Source: Aquarana catesbeiana (Eukaryota; Chordata; Amphibia; Anura; Ranidae). Taken from it: a stretch of DNA of 64,000 nucleotides. Positions 1 through 10,969 of this stretch are shown here, in pieces (within the stretch, counting starts at the first letter, position 1; each line of letters begins with the position of its first letter). Under the pieces are notes generated by a model. The model was not told the DNA's origin. It did not search any database and saw only the letters and a program-made list of their open reading frames with translations. The position numbers were made by a program, and so were the translations under genes. The stretch is taken from contig NC_133324.1 in the NCBI RefSeq assembly GCF_042186555.1, forward strand, positions 72,344,189 through 72,408,188. Direction: 5' to 3'.

Positions 1-1257
1 GCAGGATGAATGCCCTGACATAATTGTCCATGGGAGTAAGAATGACCTGGAAGGAAAAATGGCATCAGTGACCATGTGAGGAAGAATACCCTGGCATTGG
101 GGGCTATGAATGGCAGGAAAGCCCCCTAGCATTGGTGTTGGTGGGAAAACCTTCCCCCATCACTAGTGTCAGTGGGGATCCCATCTCAGAACATGCAATT
201 TGCCTGAGTGAAGGCTCTATGTCCTGAGCTGCTGCATCTAATGCTGACTGATGATGTCAGTGCTGGAAATATGTGGACATTTTTGGACATGAGATCACTC
301 CACCCGACAATGTCAGAAGAGATCCTGGAACAGGCCCACGTCAGCAGTACCCCAATATTTTAATTGAATCTTAGGACAGACCCATGTTTCTCATCACAGA
401 TCATCTTTTTTGGGAAGCAAAAATTTCTTTCATAATTGCAGTTGTTTGGAACCAGGGAATTGGGTAAGTATATATCACCCAATGGAATCCAGCAGGTGAT
501 TCAGCTCACTATCTCCCTTGCAATATGGAAATGTCAGTTTTAGATTGAGATGTCCTTTACATGAAGGCGCATACACTGCCAAGAAGCTTGAGTTAATTTT
601 AATTGCTATGTGAAAGTTTTCTCATTGTTCTTTCTACAAATACAGGCACACGCTCTCATTATAACCCATAATGCTTCTTTCTTGCTAACATATAATGATA
701 GAGAAAAATCCATACCACTGATACGTGGTTGTCTTCAGATGGGAAAACTGTCTGGTCTTGCAGCTTATAGGCCAGGACCTGAAGTTCCCTATTGGCAACC
801 AAAAATAACAGTCTCCACGGTAGCGCAAGAAGTAATGTCTTTTCTGCAAGGCATCAGCCAGGAGCGTAGCCCTGGAGAATAGACCTGTCCTAGCTCACCT
901 CTAAATTTGCTTACTGTTGCAATAGGAAAAAAAAAGTACAGTAAATGCTGCATATTTATTTAAAGCTGAACTAAACTCTCCTATCCTACAATGTGCTAAG
1001 GAAGGTGCCATCTTAGCCTCTATTAAGATCTGAAACTGGCTTAAAGGTTTTGTTGAGAGCTGACATAAGCACACTGGCACCTGTGACAGTTCTCACCAGA
1101 GGCATGCCTTGCAGCATACAGTGAAAACTAAAAATCTGTGCTTAGTGACACAACAAATTAAGCAAAAATAACATAAATAAAAGCAACCATAATCGAAGCC
1201 GCATACACAGGACACCTGATATTAAGTCCCATCAAAAAATCATAATAGTCAATGATT
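1..1257. other. No gene recognised; diverged repeat-like and possibly single-copy DNA
   Basis: No domain is recognisable. Positions 60-180 contain loose repeats of a GGCATTGGTGTTGG / TCAGTGGGG type that resemble the 33-bp array at 24.2-24.8 kb, so this may be a worn copy of that element. A 90-codon open frame at 610-882 has no recognisable motif and no clear exon context. I treat it as fortuitous. Confidence 0.4.
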
Positions 1258-1627
1258 TTCTCTTCTCAAGACCACCTACTCTCAAGCTCTCTCATCTCCT
1301 CCTCCCATGCTCGTCTCCAAGATCTCTCCAGAGCCTCTCCCATCCTCTGCAACTCGCTACCTCAACTGGTCCGGCTATCCCCTACTCTTGCTACCTTCAG
1401 GTGATCCCTGAAAACTCATCTCTTTAGGAAAGCCTATCACGTCTCCAACTAATCTCCTACCACTTCCATCAGCTCATTCCCCACAGTTACAACCTTTTGT
1501 ACCACCTGCCCCACCCTATCAGATTGTAAGCTCTTCTGAGCAGGGCCCTCCTAATCCTCTTGTATTTTATTGTATTGTCTCCTTTTATATTGTAAAGCGC
1601 TGCGTAAACTGTTAGCGCTATATACAT

Positions 1628-1664
<37 letters not shown>
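1258..1664 (+). mobile_element. 3' end of a CR1/L2-clade LINE with (TAA)n tail
   Basis: The segment matches the 3' end of the LINE at 42071-43060. Both have CTCATCTCTT near the end of the ORF region, GAGCAGGGCCCTC, then GTAAACTGT..GCGCTATATA, and finish in a pure TAA repeat (here about 1631-1664). A short 3-bp repeat tail is typical of 5'-truncated CR1/L2-type retroposons. No coding potential is left. Confidence 0.75.
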
Positions 1665-1665
<1 letters not shown>

Positions 1666-2356
1666 TAGCACTTCAGTGAAGTGACTACAACCCCACACTG
1701 TGTAAATATGCTGATCAGTCATAACTTTATGACCATCCACGTATTATTTTACCGCCAAAACTGCCCTGACCCATCGAGGCATGGATGCCACTAGATCTCT
1801 GTAGGTATGCTGTGGTATCTGGCACCAAGCTGTAAGTAGCAGATCCTTTAAGTCATGTAAGTTGCGGGGAGCCTCCATGGATAGGACTTGTTTTTGCAGC
1901 ACATCCCACAGATGCTTACTTGGATTGAGATCTGGGGAATTTGGAGGTCAAGTCAGTATCCTGAACTCGTTGTGTTCCTTAATACGTTCTTCTATTCTTG
2001 CAGTTTTCCTGCTCAAAGAGGTCACTGCCATCAGGAAAATTTCATTTCCATGAAGGGGTGTATTTGGCCAGCAACAATGTTTAGGTAGGTGATACGTGTC
2101 GAGTAACATCCACATGAATGGCAGGACCCAAGGTTTCCCAGCCGAACATTACCCAAAGCATCACACTGCCTCTACTGGCTTGCCTTCTTCCCATATTGGA
2201 TCCTGGCACACGCACCCAGTACTCCACATGATATGAAAGAAAATGTGCTTTATCAGACTAGGCCATCTTTTTTCATTTTTTCTCTGTGGTCAAGTTCTGA
2301 TGCTCATGTGCCTATTGTAGGTGCTACTGGCTGTGGACATGGGTCAGTACGGGCAC

Positions 2357-5300
2357 CAGTGGCGTATCATCCATGTGTGCAGGGTGTTCACTGCACATGG
2401 ACCCCCAAAGGGGGGGCTCACTGTGTCCCATCCTGCACACATGGATGATTGTCCCTTGACAGCCAGGGATGATCGGTGTGGTGGGGGGACAGTTGCAAGC
2501 ACCAATCTCTCTGCATAGCTTTTCAGACAGCCGCTTCTCCTCATCTCCCTCCTCTCTCTCCCGCGGCTCTCAGTTGAAATGCCATATAGGGAAATCGGTG
2601 CTCGCAACTGTCCCCCACCGCAGTGCTGCGTCGATCATCCTACCAATGTCCGCTGTGTCCTCCTCCAGCCCCCGTGTTCTCTGGCCCCCTATCCTCCTCC
2701 TCCGGCCTGTTGTGTGCTGCTCCCTCCCCGTCCCCCCTGCAGCCGGCTTCCCTCCTCTCCCGCCGGCTGTGGTGGATGTGTCAGGATGGAGAGCGGAGGA
2801 AGGGGCAGGTAAACATGTAATTTACTGGCTCTTCCTTTTCTGAATTGTACATAGAGAGCAATCGTTACCGATCACTCCTGTGCCCTATAATAACTGAGCA
2901 GAGTAAACTGCGTGTTACTCTGCTTCAGTTTATGAATGAACAGGAGCAGCTGTCTCCTGTTCATTCATCTTAAATGCTGAAGCTGCTGAGAAAAGGACTG
3001 GAGAATCTGTGTCGTCAGTCGCTTTCTCCGTCTCAAAAGGGAGATATCAGGGGTCTGTTTAGACCCCTGATATTTCACCAAAGCCCCCCAACAGGGCTGA
3101 TAAAAAAAAATTGCAATAAATATTACAAAATTAAATTGTAAAAAAATGCTAAAAAATAAAATGACACTGTCCATTGTTCTACTGACACCATCTATTGCCC
3201 TACTGACACCATCCATTGGCCCCCCAAAAAAACAAAAAAATTTAATTGTAATAAAAATAATAAAAAAATAAATAAAAATAAATACTACTGACGCTGTCCA
3301 CTGTCCTACTGACACCATTCTGCACATACTATCCACCGCTGTACACTCCGCACTCTTCTCCTGCACATAATACCCACCTCCATACACTCCATACTCCTCT
3401 CCTGCACATAATACCCACCTCCATACACTCCACACCCCTCTCCTGCACATAATACCCACCTCCATACACTCCATACTCCTGTCCTGCACATAATACCCAC
3501 CTCCATACACTCCACACCCCTCTCCTGCACATAATACCCACCTCCATACACTTCACACCCCTCTCCTGCACATAATACCCACCTCCATACACTCCATACT
3601 CCTCTCCTGCACATAATACCCACCTCCATACACTCCATACTCCTCTCCTGCACATAATACCCACCTCCATACACTCCACACCCCTCTCCTGCACATAATA
3701 CCCACCTCCATACACTCCATACTCCTCTCCTGCACATAATACGCACTTCCATACACTTCATACCCCTCTCCTGCACATGATACCCACCTCCATACACTCC
3801 ATACTCCTCTCCTGCACATAATACCCACCTCCATACACTCCATACTCCTCTCCTGCACATAATACCCACCTCCATACACTCCACACCCCTCTCCTGCACA
3901 TAATACCCACCTATATACATTTCACACCCCTCTCCTGCACATAATACCCACCTCCATACACTTCACACCCCTCTCCTGCACATAATACCCACCTCCATAC
4001 ACTCCATACTCCTCTCCTGCACATAATACCCACCTCCATACACTCCATACTCCTCTCCTGCACATAATACCCACCTCCATACACTCCACACCCCTCTCCT
4101 GCACATAATACCCACCTCCATACACTCCATACTCCTCTCCTGCACATAATACGCACTTCCATACACTTCATACCCCTCTCCTGCACATGATACCCACCTC
4201 CATACACTCCATACTCCTCTCCTGCACATAATACCCACCTCCATACACTCCATACTCCTCTCCTGCACATAATACCCACCTCCATACACTCCACACCCCT
4301 CTCCTGCACATAATACCCACCTATATACATTTCACACCCCTCTCCTGCACATAATACCCACCTCCATACACTCCATACTCCTCTCCTGCACATAATACCC
4401 ACCTCCATACACTCCATACTCCTCTCCTGCACATAATACCCACCTCCATACACTCCACACCCCTCTCCTGCACATAATACCCACCTCCATACACTCCATA
4501 CTCCTCTCCTGCACATAATACGCACTTCCATACACTTCACACCCCTCTCCTGCACATGATACCCACCTCCATACACTCCATACTCCTCTCCTGCACATAC
4601 TACCCACCTCCATACACTCCATACTCCTCTCCTGCACATACAACCCACCTCCATACACTCCATACTCCTCTCCTGCACATAATACGCACTTCCATACACT
4701 TCACACCCCTCTCCTGCACATGATACCCACCTCCATACACTCCATACTCCTCTCCTGCACATACTACCCACCTCCATACACTCCATACTCCTCTCCTGCA
4801 CATACAACCCACCTCCATACACTCCATACTCCTCTCCTGCACATAATACCCACCTCCATACACTCAGCACTCCTCTGTTGTACATGCTACCCACCTCCAT
4901 ACTCTCCTCACTCCTCTTCTGCACATAATACTGACACATAATACTCCATACACGCCACACTTGTCTTCTGCACATACTACCTACCACCATACACTCCATA
5001 CTCCTCTCCTGCACATAACACCCACCACCATACACTCCATACTCCTCTCCTGCACATAACATCCACCACCATACACTCCATACCCCTCTCCTGCACATAA
5101 TACCCACTACCATATTCTCCATACTCCTCTCCTGCACATACGACCCAACTCCATACTCTCTTCTGCACTTACTACCCACCACAATACACTCCGCACTCCT
5201 CTCCTGCACATAATACCCACCTCCATACACTCTATACTCCTCTTCTGCACATACTACCCAACTCCATACTCTCTTCTGCACTTACTACCCACCACAATAC

Positions 5301-5560
5301 TCTCCATACTCCTCTCCTGCACATAATACTCACTACCATACACTCCATACTCCTCTCCTGCACATACTACTCACCACCATAAACTCTGCACTGTACATTC
5401 CCTACCACATTCTGCACTGTAAGTCACCTCAGACTCTATTAAACCACATCCATTTAAGCCACGCCCAATAATTAATGCAATTTAAGCCACACCCAAATTT
5501 TTCAGCGGCCTGGGGCCCATTTTTTATCAGGCACACGGGCCCACTCATGATACGCTGCTG
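2357..5560. mobile_element. hAT-like non-autonomous element carrying a 41-bp satellite
   Basis: The left terminus CAGTGGCGTATCAT and the right terminus ATGATACGCTGCTG form an inverted repeat (12 of 14 bases). Flanks ACGGGCAC (2349-2356) and ACAGGCAA (5561-5568) agree at 6 of 8 positions, as expected of a worn 8-bp hAT duplication. The insertion interrupts the Tc1-like element, and joining its flanks restores the Tc1 order. No transposase is visible. Inside are an inverted repeat at about 2478-2515 / 2584-2622, an A/T-rich stretch (3100-3290) and the long 41-bp array. The array makes up two thirds of the element. Confidence 0.75.
3320..5400. repeat. 41-bp tandem satellite array, about 50 copies
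   Basis: The unit is about 41 bp: CTCCTCTCCTGCACATAATA followed by a CCCACCTCCATACACTCCAT block. A variant unit with GCACATAATACGCAC occurs at 3732, 4142, 4511 and 4675; the spacings are 410, 369 and 164 bp, exactly 10, 9 and 4 units. A CCTATATACATTTC variant recurs at 3911 and 4321 (410 bp). The array therefore has a higher-order period of about 10 units. Because 41 is not a multiple of three, all minus-strand frames stay open for long runs, including 456 codons at 3911-5281. I read these as artefacts of a stop-free repeat. The last third (4860-5400) is more diverged. Confidence 0.95.
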
Positions 5561-5768
5561 ACAGGCAACCTAACTAGTCTTCGGCTACACAGCCCCATAC
5601 ACAATAAATTGCGATGCCCATTTTTTCTGCTTTCAACATATCAACTTCAGGGGCAATGTTTACTTGCTGCCTGCTATATCCCACCCACTTTCAGATGCCA
5701 TCATAATAATAATCAATGGTATTTGCTTAAACCACCCGTGATCATAAAGTTGTGGCTGACATGTATAT

Positions 5769-6358
5769 AAGGTTCCAAAATCTTCAACTCCATTGTACAA
5801 TACTTCAGTACAGGAAGTATAACTCCTCTCTGATTTACTCTCTGACACAAAACGCTTACCAGATTTGTAGACCCCAGAGTTCAGGAGGTCAAAGACCACT
5901 TGTGTATGGAATTATCCCCATACAGGGTACCCAAAGGGGCCAGCCCCAATCCCGAACCCTGTAGTTCTCCTTTGGTTAGTATGAAATAAAGGGAAACACT
6001 CCAAACAGTGTAGATAATCCAAGAGATTTATATAAAATAACTGTACAAAATAGCATTTTAAAAATGCGGTGCACTGGACACTCAAGTCACCATGTTGTAT
6101 GGCATGAGTGTGAGGCGCATTTTCTGTGAAATTTTTTTGGTACTGTGATTTTAAATAAATCTCTTGGATGATCTGCCCCATTTGGAGCAGATTATTTTCC
6201 TTTTTTTGGCAATCTAGATCAGAGGTAGGTACCGGGTTGACAACTGTCTGTATTTTCACAGACAATTTGAAAAAAAAAAAACCCTGATTTTTCCCGTCCG
6301 TAAAAGTCAATGTGAAAATGCAGTGGCTCTCTGTGCCTGCGGTTGTCAGTACAATGTA
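5769..6358. other. No gene recognised
   Basis: Moderately A/T-rich DNA with a short poly-A run at 6270-6281. Open frames up to 152 codons on the minus strand show no known domain and continue into the MITE at 6359. Nothing here supports a gene. Confidence 0.4.
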
Positions 6359-6722
6359 CATAGCTCCCAACTGTCCCTGATTTTAAGGGACTGTCCCTGA
6401 TTTGGAGCAATGTCCCTCATTCCTCCTCATTTGTCCCTCATTTTGGTCTGATCTATATAGATGTATATAAAATGCACTTTTTATCTATCAAAGTGTTTTC
6501 CAGCACTAAACCTTTCATCTGATTTCTAAATTGCTGCATTTGTAAATTCCAAAAGCCAATATAAAGGAATAGTAGTGGTAAAAAAAGCACTTGTAGGTTT
6601 AACCAATTTAGTTTTTTCGTACAATTCTCCCTAAAGGGGGCGTGGCAAAGGGTGTGTCCTATGCCTGCATGCTTTTGCCGATAGGTGTCCCTCATTCCCA
6701 TTTCAAAAAGCTGGGAGGTATG
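6359..6722. mobile_element. MITE with CATA(G/C)CTCCCA ends
   Basis: The left end CATAGCTCCCAACTGTCCCT and the right end GGGAATGAGGGACA (reverse strand) plus GCTGGGAGGTATG are inverted relatives. The phrase GTCCCTCATT recurs near both ends. The flanks share CAATGT (6352-6357 and 6723-6728), a plausible target duplication. No coding capacity. Confidence 0.6.
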
Positions 6723-6787
6723 CAATGTGTCTGGGTGTAACAGTTGCCAAAAGTCTCCAGGCACTGCTGGCTTGCAACCCCCGGTTG

Positions 6788-7036
6788 TCACTTCTTCCCC
6801 TATCTCTCTCTCTCTTGCCCCACCCCTCCCCCTCTATCTCCACCTTCTCTCCTTTTCCCCTTTCTCTCCACCGCTCCCCCCCATCTCTCTTTTTTTCCAC
6901 CCTCCTCTATTTTCCTCTTTCCTCTCTCTCTTTCCACCCTTCTCTAAATCACTCTCTCCCCTTTCTTACTCCCACTATCCCCTCTGTCTCCCTCTTTCTC
7001 CTGCACTATCCCCCTTTTTCTCCCCCCCTCCCCACC
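6788..7036. repeat. Polypyrimidine tract, about 250 bp
   Basis: The plus strand is almost purely C and T across about 250 bases, with runs such as TCTCTCTCTCT and CCCCACCCCTCCCCC. The 120- and 108-codon open frames here (Ser/Pro/Leu-rich) are low-complexity artefacts. Long pyrimidine mirror-like tracts can form triplex DNA; that is an inference only. Confidence 0.85.
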
Positions 7037-7078
7037 TCTTATGTTGACTGATGCACTCTATACATTGTGTTGTATGTA

Positions 7079-7255
7079 GGCATGTGCACTACCTAAAAAT
7101 TTGTTTGTTTTCGTTTCATTCGTTTTTGTTTTTTTTTGTTGTTTTTTTTTTCCCTGGGTCATTCGTTATGACTGTAATTTGAAAATTTGTAAATTGGAAA
7201 ATTGGAAAATTAGAAAGAAAATCCGAAAATTTGAAAGAATGAAAATTCTAAATAA

Positions 7256-7306
<51 letters not shown>

Positions 7307-7820
7307 TATCAACTAACTATTAAATTATAGGTATTGGAATTTCCTTTCACATTTGGCTGTTAGTGAACATAATGAATACGAATTATCCGAAATAACGAAC
7401 GCTGCATCTAAACAAATGGAACGGAACAAATTATTAATATAAAATAGTAATAAAAAGTTTTTATTATTATTATTATTGTTAATTTGTTACGTTCCATTTA
7501 TTTAGATATGGCATTTGTTATTTCGGATAATTTTTAACTTTGGATAAATTCGTATTCATTACATTCACTAACAGCCAACTTTGAAAGGAAATTCCAATAC
7601 CTAAAATTTAATAGTTAGTAATAGTTAAGTTAATATTAGTTAGTTATTATTTCAGATTTTTGAATTTTGGGGTTTCTGAATTTGCGAATTTGCTAATTTT
7701 CGAATATTCTGAAAAATTTGTTAAACGGGTTTTCGTTAATTCGGATATTTCCAAATTAACAAGTTTGTCAAAATTTGTTAAAAAACGAATTTGGAACGCA
7801 AAAAATTGCACATGTCTTGG
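7079..7820. mobile_element. Long palindromic MITE (GGCATGTGCA ends)
   Basis: The ends read GGCATGTGCA on the left and TGCACATGTCTTGG on the right, flanked by TA (7077-7078, 7821-7822) or TATG on both sides. The two halves are inverted copies: TAGGTATTGGAATTTCCTTTC near 7330 pairs with GAAAGGAAATTCCAATACC near 7585, and GGCTGTTAGTGAA pairs with TCACTAACAGCC. Positions 7253-7307 are a pure AACT microsatellite of about 13 copies in the left arm only. The same end sequence bounds the MITE at 28872-29500. Confidence 0.8.
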
Positions 7821-7871
7821 TATGTTACTTACTCCTGACTGCTGCAATGTTTGGACTAGGTTTTACATTAC

Positions 7872-8148
7872 TATGGGGTTGATTTACTAAAGGCAAATAG
7901 ACTGTCCACTTTGCAAAGTGCAGTTTCCCTCTGCAAGTGCAGTTGCTCCAAAGCTTAGTAAATGAGGTAAGGCTTCATGTTGCAAAAAATACCCAATCAC
8001 GTGCAAGGAAAATAAAAATTAATTCATTTTTGCTTGTACATTGTTGGCTGATGGAAGTCACTGGAGCCTCTGCTCATTTACTAAACTCTGGAGCAACTGC
8101 ACTTGCAAAGTGTACAGTATTTTTGCCTTTAGTAAATCAACCCCATAG
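7872..8148. mobile_element. MITE with TATGGGGTTGATTTACTAAA ends
   Basis: The element opens with TATGGGGTTGATTTACTAAA and closes with its near-perfect reverse complement at 8125-8147. The inner sequence continues the inverted repeat (ACTTTGCAAAGTGCAGTT against AACTGCACTTGCAAAGTG). A related copy is at 50381-50636. No ORF. Confidence 0.85.
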
Positions 8149-8168
8149 TCCTGACTATAGCATTTATT

Positions 8169-8310
8169 AGGGTTGATTTACTAAAACTGACGATTTCAAA
8201 ATCTGGCGCAGCTGTGCATGGTAGCCAATCAGCTCCTAACTTCAGCTTGTTCAATTAAGCTTTGACTAAAAATACCTGGAAACTGTTGCTGATTTTAATG
8301 ATGTGTTTTT
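8169..8310. mobile_element. Half of a GGGTTGATTTACTAAA-type MITE
   Basis: It begins GGGTTGATTTACTAAAACTG, the same opening as the MITE just upstream, then runs into a different interior (GCAGCTGTGCATGGTAGCCA). No matching right end is seen, so this is a truncated relative. Confidence 0.5.
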
Positions 8311-8530
8311 TTTTTAAATGTAGACTCATCCAGAAGAAGTGAGATATTTTTGTATGCAGAAAAGCAAATGTAATAGAAAATTTAGATTTTTCAAAAAATC
8401 ATCCTTTGTCCTGAGGTTTATATGTGTCTGTGAGACTGCCACTTGTGGCTTAGTATTTAGGTGTATTTTATGGGTACAAGGACTGTGGTATATGTGTACA
8501 CTGCATACAATTATTAGGCTTAGGTTCTGT

Positions 8531-8830
8531 TTAACCCCTTCCCGACCAGCTGCCGCAGTTATACTTGGCTTATGTTATAGGTTGGCTCCCCTGAGCAAGC
8601 CGTCGTAGCTATAGGTCAGCTCGCCTGAAATGAGTTTGCCACCTCCCTGAAATTAGTTTTTGCAGGTTGGGATGTCTGCAGCTCACATGGCAGCTATGCA
8701 GCCTGGGAGGGGGGAGGAGGCCCCAGTAGGGAGACTGTTGAGGCAAATTAAACACTCTCTCGCATCTCCAGTACTGTATAATTAAGGGTTGGAGAGATTG
8801 CAAATGACTCAGACCTTAAGATCAACAGTC
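8531..8830. mobile_element. Fragment of a TTAA-flanked frog repeat
   Basis: The segment starts TTAACCCCTTCCCGACCAGC, the same end style as the TTAA-flanked element at 60909-61797 (CCGCTTC... / ...GGTCGGGAAGTGG). No partner end is found before the Harbinger-like MITE at 8929. Assignment rests on the terminal sequence only. Confidence 0.45.
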
Positions 8831-8928
8831 TAGAAGAGCTGAAGTCCAATGCATGCACAGGTGAAGTCTTCAGAATCATCAATTGTCCCAAATGTTCCCT
8901 TTTTTTATCTGAGCATTAAGCAGTCTTA

Positions 8929-9247
8929 GGCTACTCCACACTGGGGCAGGCAGGCGTTGGCAGTAAAGTGCCGCTATTTTTAGAGGCGCTTTACCATCTT
9001 TTTAGCGGTGCTATTCGGCCGCTAGCGCTTTTAACCCCCCCTAGCACCTGAAAAAAGGGTTAACACCGCTCCTACGGCGCTGCAAAGATGCTGCTTGCAG
9101 GACTTTTTTTACCGTCCTGCAAGCACACCGCACTTGCAGCCCTCGGGCGCTCCCACTGGAGAGACAGGAGAGGCTCTTTACAGGCGCTATGCAGGTGCTA
9201 TTTTTAGCGCTGTAGCGCCTGTAACGCGCCTCAGTGTGAAAGTAGCC
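8929..9247. mobile_element. Harbinger-type MITE, TTA duplication
   Basis: The ends are GGCTACTCCACACTGGGGC and GCCTCAGTGTGAAAGTAGCC, inverted relatives, flanked on both sides by TTA (8926-8928, 9248-9250). A 3-bp TTA/TAA duplication is the mark of the PIF/Harbinger superfamily. The interior matches the copy at 63026-63454 (AGGCGTTGGCAGTAAA against GGGCATTGGCAGTAAA; TATTTTTAGCGC). Confidence 0.85.
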
Positions 9248-9250
9248 TTA

Positions 9251-10164
9251 GTCATATAGATTTACTGCCCTCACTATGGAACTAACCCTGTATGCCCAAT
9301 GCAGGATTCCTGAGAGTAATTTTGTGCATGAACATTAACAAGTATGTCAAATGTTAAAAGTCTCATGGTTGTTATTATTATTATTTTTGTTATTGACTAC
9401 TAGACCACCTGTCACATACCTGTATGAAAGCTAGAGATGATGAGGGTGGAATTTTGCACAATTCCCATCTGAACACCCCTGAAAGTTGAGACAGGGACTG
9501 CTAGGGCAATGGAATGGCACAGATGCCAGGAAGCTGAAACTGCAGACTAGAACTTGGGAGCGCTGTTGTCAGGTAAGCAGAAGCACAGCGATGAGGACAC
9601 CCCAACTTCACCCACACTAGTAGAGAGCAGAGGCAGGTCACAAGCCAAGTTTAGTAAAAGACTGGCGGTTGGTTCCAAATCACAAGCTGGATCAGGGTCA
9701 GCGTTAACCTGCAGGAAACAAATTGATAGGCAAAATCTTGGTCAAGAGTCCAGGCCAAGGTTTGTAACACAGGTAGGCAACAGACATAAATAGGAGGGGG
9801 TAATCCAGAGGCAGATCAGATCAAAGCCGGGTCAATAACAGAGTCAAGCGGGTTCAGGATCAAGTATAACAGAGGTAAAAGTTAAAAGACCATCCAGCAA
9901 TGATCCCATATAGTGCCTAGGTTTAAATAGACCTTTAGGCACCAATATCCTTGGTGGATGTGCCCATGTATCCGCACACTGATTTGGCACTGACCACTGA
10001 CATGATGTTCCTGACACCACCTCTGTACTTGCTTGCTGAAAAAAATCTGTGGAGCTACTGAGGACAGAGCAGCTAGCTGGAATTTAAAGGCTAAGATTAT
10101 CTTCTGCTCTGTTGCCCACTCTTCCGTAATAACATCCACAGCAATTTTTTCCAATAATGATAAG
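9251..10164. other. Diverged repeat-like DNA, no gene
   Basis: From about 9600 to 9880 the sequence is a string of loose GGTCA / CAAGCC / CAGGATCA motifs that looks like an old tandem or LTR-type repeat. I cannot name the family. The 79- and 90-codon open frames (9554-9793 plus, 9882-10154 minus) have no recognisable domain. Confidence 0.4.
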
Positions 10165-10670
10165 CAGGGATGAGCTTGAGTTCAGTCCCAATCCAGGAGT
10201 TAGCTGTCATTGCTGGACATTGACCTAATATGGTCTTGTGCCCATATTAGGTTGACAATGCCACAAGCATCTCTGCTTTTTGTGTACATTACCTGCAGGA
10301 CAGGGAATCTCCCACTCATGGTCAGTTGGCCCAGTAATGACAACTAACTTCCAAATTCAGAAGAACTGGTGTTTGGAATGAACCCAAGCTCAAAACTAAT
10401 GACAACGACATTGACCTAATATGGTCATGTGCCCATTGTAGGTCAGTGATGTCACAAGCATCCCCACCCCTTTGTGTATGTCAGCTGCAGGGTGGAGAAT
10501 CTCATTGGTGCAGAAAAGACAGCTAACTTACGGGTTCAGATGAATTTGGGCTTGGACCAAACCCAAGCTTCTTACTAGTGCCATGTGCCCATCTTTGGTG
10601 GGGGGTTTGCCTGCAACGCATTGGCCCAGTAATGACAGCTAACTTCAGACTGAACCCAAGCCCATTCTTA
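10165..10670. mobile_element. Small hAT-like element with CAGGGATGAGC end
   Basis: The left end CAGGGATGAGCTTGAGTTCA resembles the AGGRATGAGC ends at 11114 and 25152. The right side near 10646 (CAGACTGAACCCAAGCCCAT) is a worn inverted copy. Internally, TTGACCTAATATGGTC recurs at about 10219 and 10410, an internal duplication of about 191 bp. The target duplication is not preserved. Confidence 0.5.
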
Positions 10671-10730
10671 GTCCCTAGTGTTATATTGACTGGTCTGACA
10701 GCTCATCTGCTGCTGGTCCTATTCTAGGCA

Positions 10731-10960
10731 TACACTATATTTTCAAAAGTATTGGGATGCCTGCCTGCCTTTTTCACGCACATGAACTTTAATGGCATCC
10801 CAATCCTAGTCCGTAGGGTTCAACATTGAGTTGGCCCACCCTTTGCAGCTATAACAGCTTCAACTCTTCTGGGAAGGCTGTCCACAAGGTTTAGGAGTGT
10901 GTCTATGGGAATTTTTGACCATTCTCCCAGAAGCGCATTTGTGAGATCAGGCACTGATGT
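10731..10960 (-). mobile_element. Truncated Tc1-like element end
   Basis: It starts at TACACTATATTTTCAAAAG followed by TATTGGGATGCCTGCC. This opening, and the later phrase GGGAAGGCTGTCCACAAGG, are characteristic of a Tc1-like family in frogs and fish. The element breaks off at about 10960 inside the region encoding the transposase C-terminus on the minus strand. Only one terminal repeat is left. Confidence 0.7.
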
Positions 10961-10969
10961 GATTACAGG

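Larger units (their letters stand above)
1703..5768 (-). pseudogene. Tc1-like transposon, split by a hAT-like element
   Basis: A Tc1/mariner DNA transposon moves by cut and paste through a DDE transposase. The left end (CTGATCAGTCATAACTTTATGACC, 1711 on) and the right end (GATCATAAAGTTGTGGCTGAC, to about 5761) are inverted copies flanked by TA. On the minus strand, bases 1943 down to about 1746 read cleanly as the transposase C-terminus: NSPDLNP, then HLWDVL, then a basic tail ending in VRAVLAVK. The tract is too short to stand out as an ORF and has no start. Past 2040 the frame decays and the N-terminal half is largely gone. The rest lies at 5561-5768 on the other side of a 3.2-kb insertion (2357-5560). 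The original element would have been about 0.9 kb, short for Tc1, so internal DNA was also lost. Inactive. Confidence 0.8.

Noticed and set aside
610..882. 90-codon frame as a small gene
   Set aside because: No motif or codon pattern that separates it from chance; the surrounding DNA is non-coding in character.
3911..5281. 456-codon Cys/Tyr/Glu-rich open frame on the minus strand
   Set aside because: It only translates the 41-bp satellite through all its phases; other frames of the same strand are also open, so there is no sign of coding selection.
6685..7051. Ser/Pro/Leu-rich frames as secreted proteins
   Set aside because: They translate the polypyrimidine tract.
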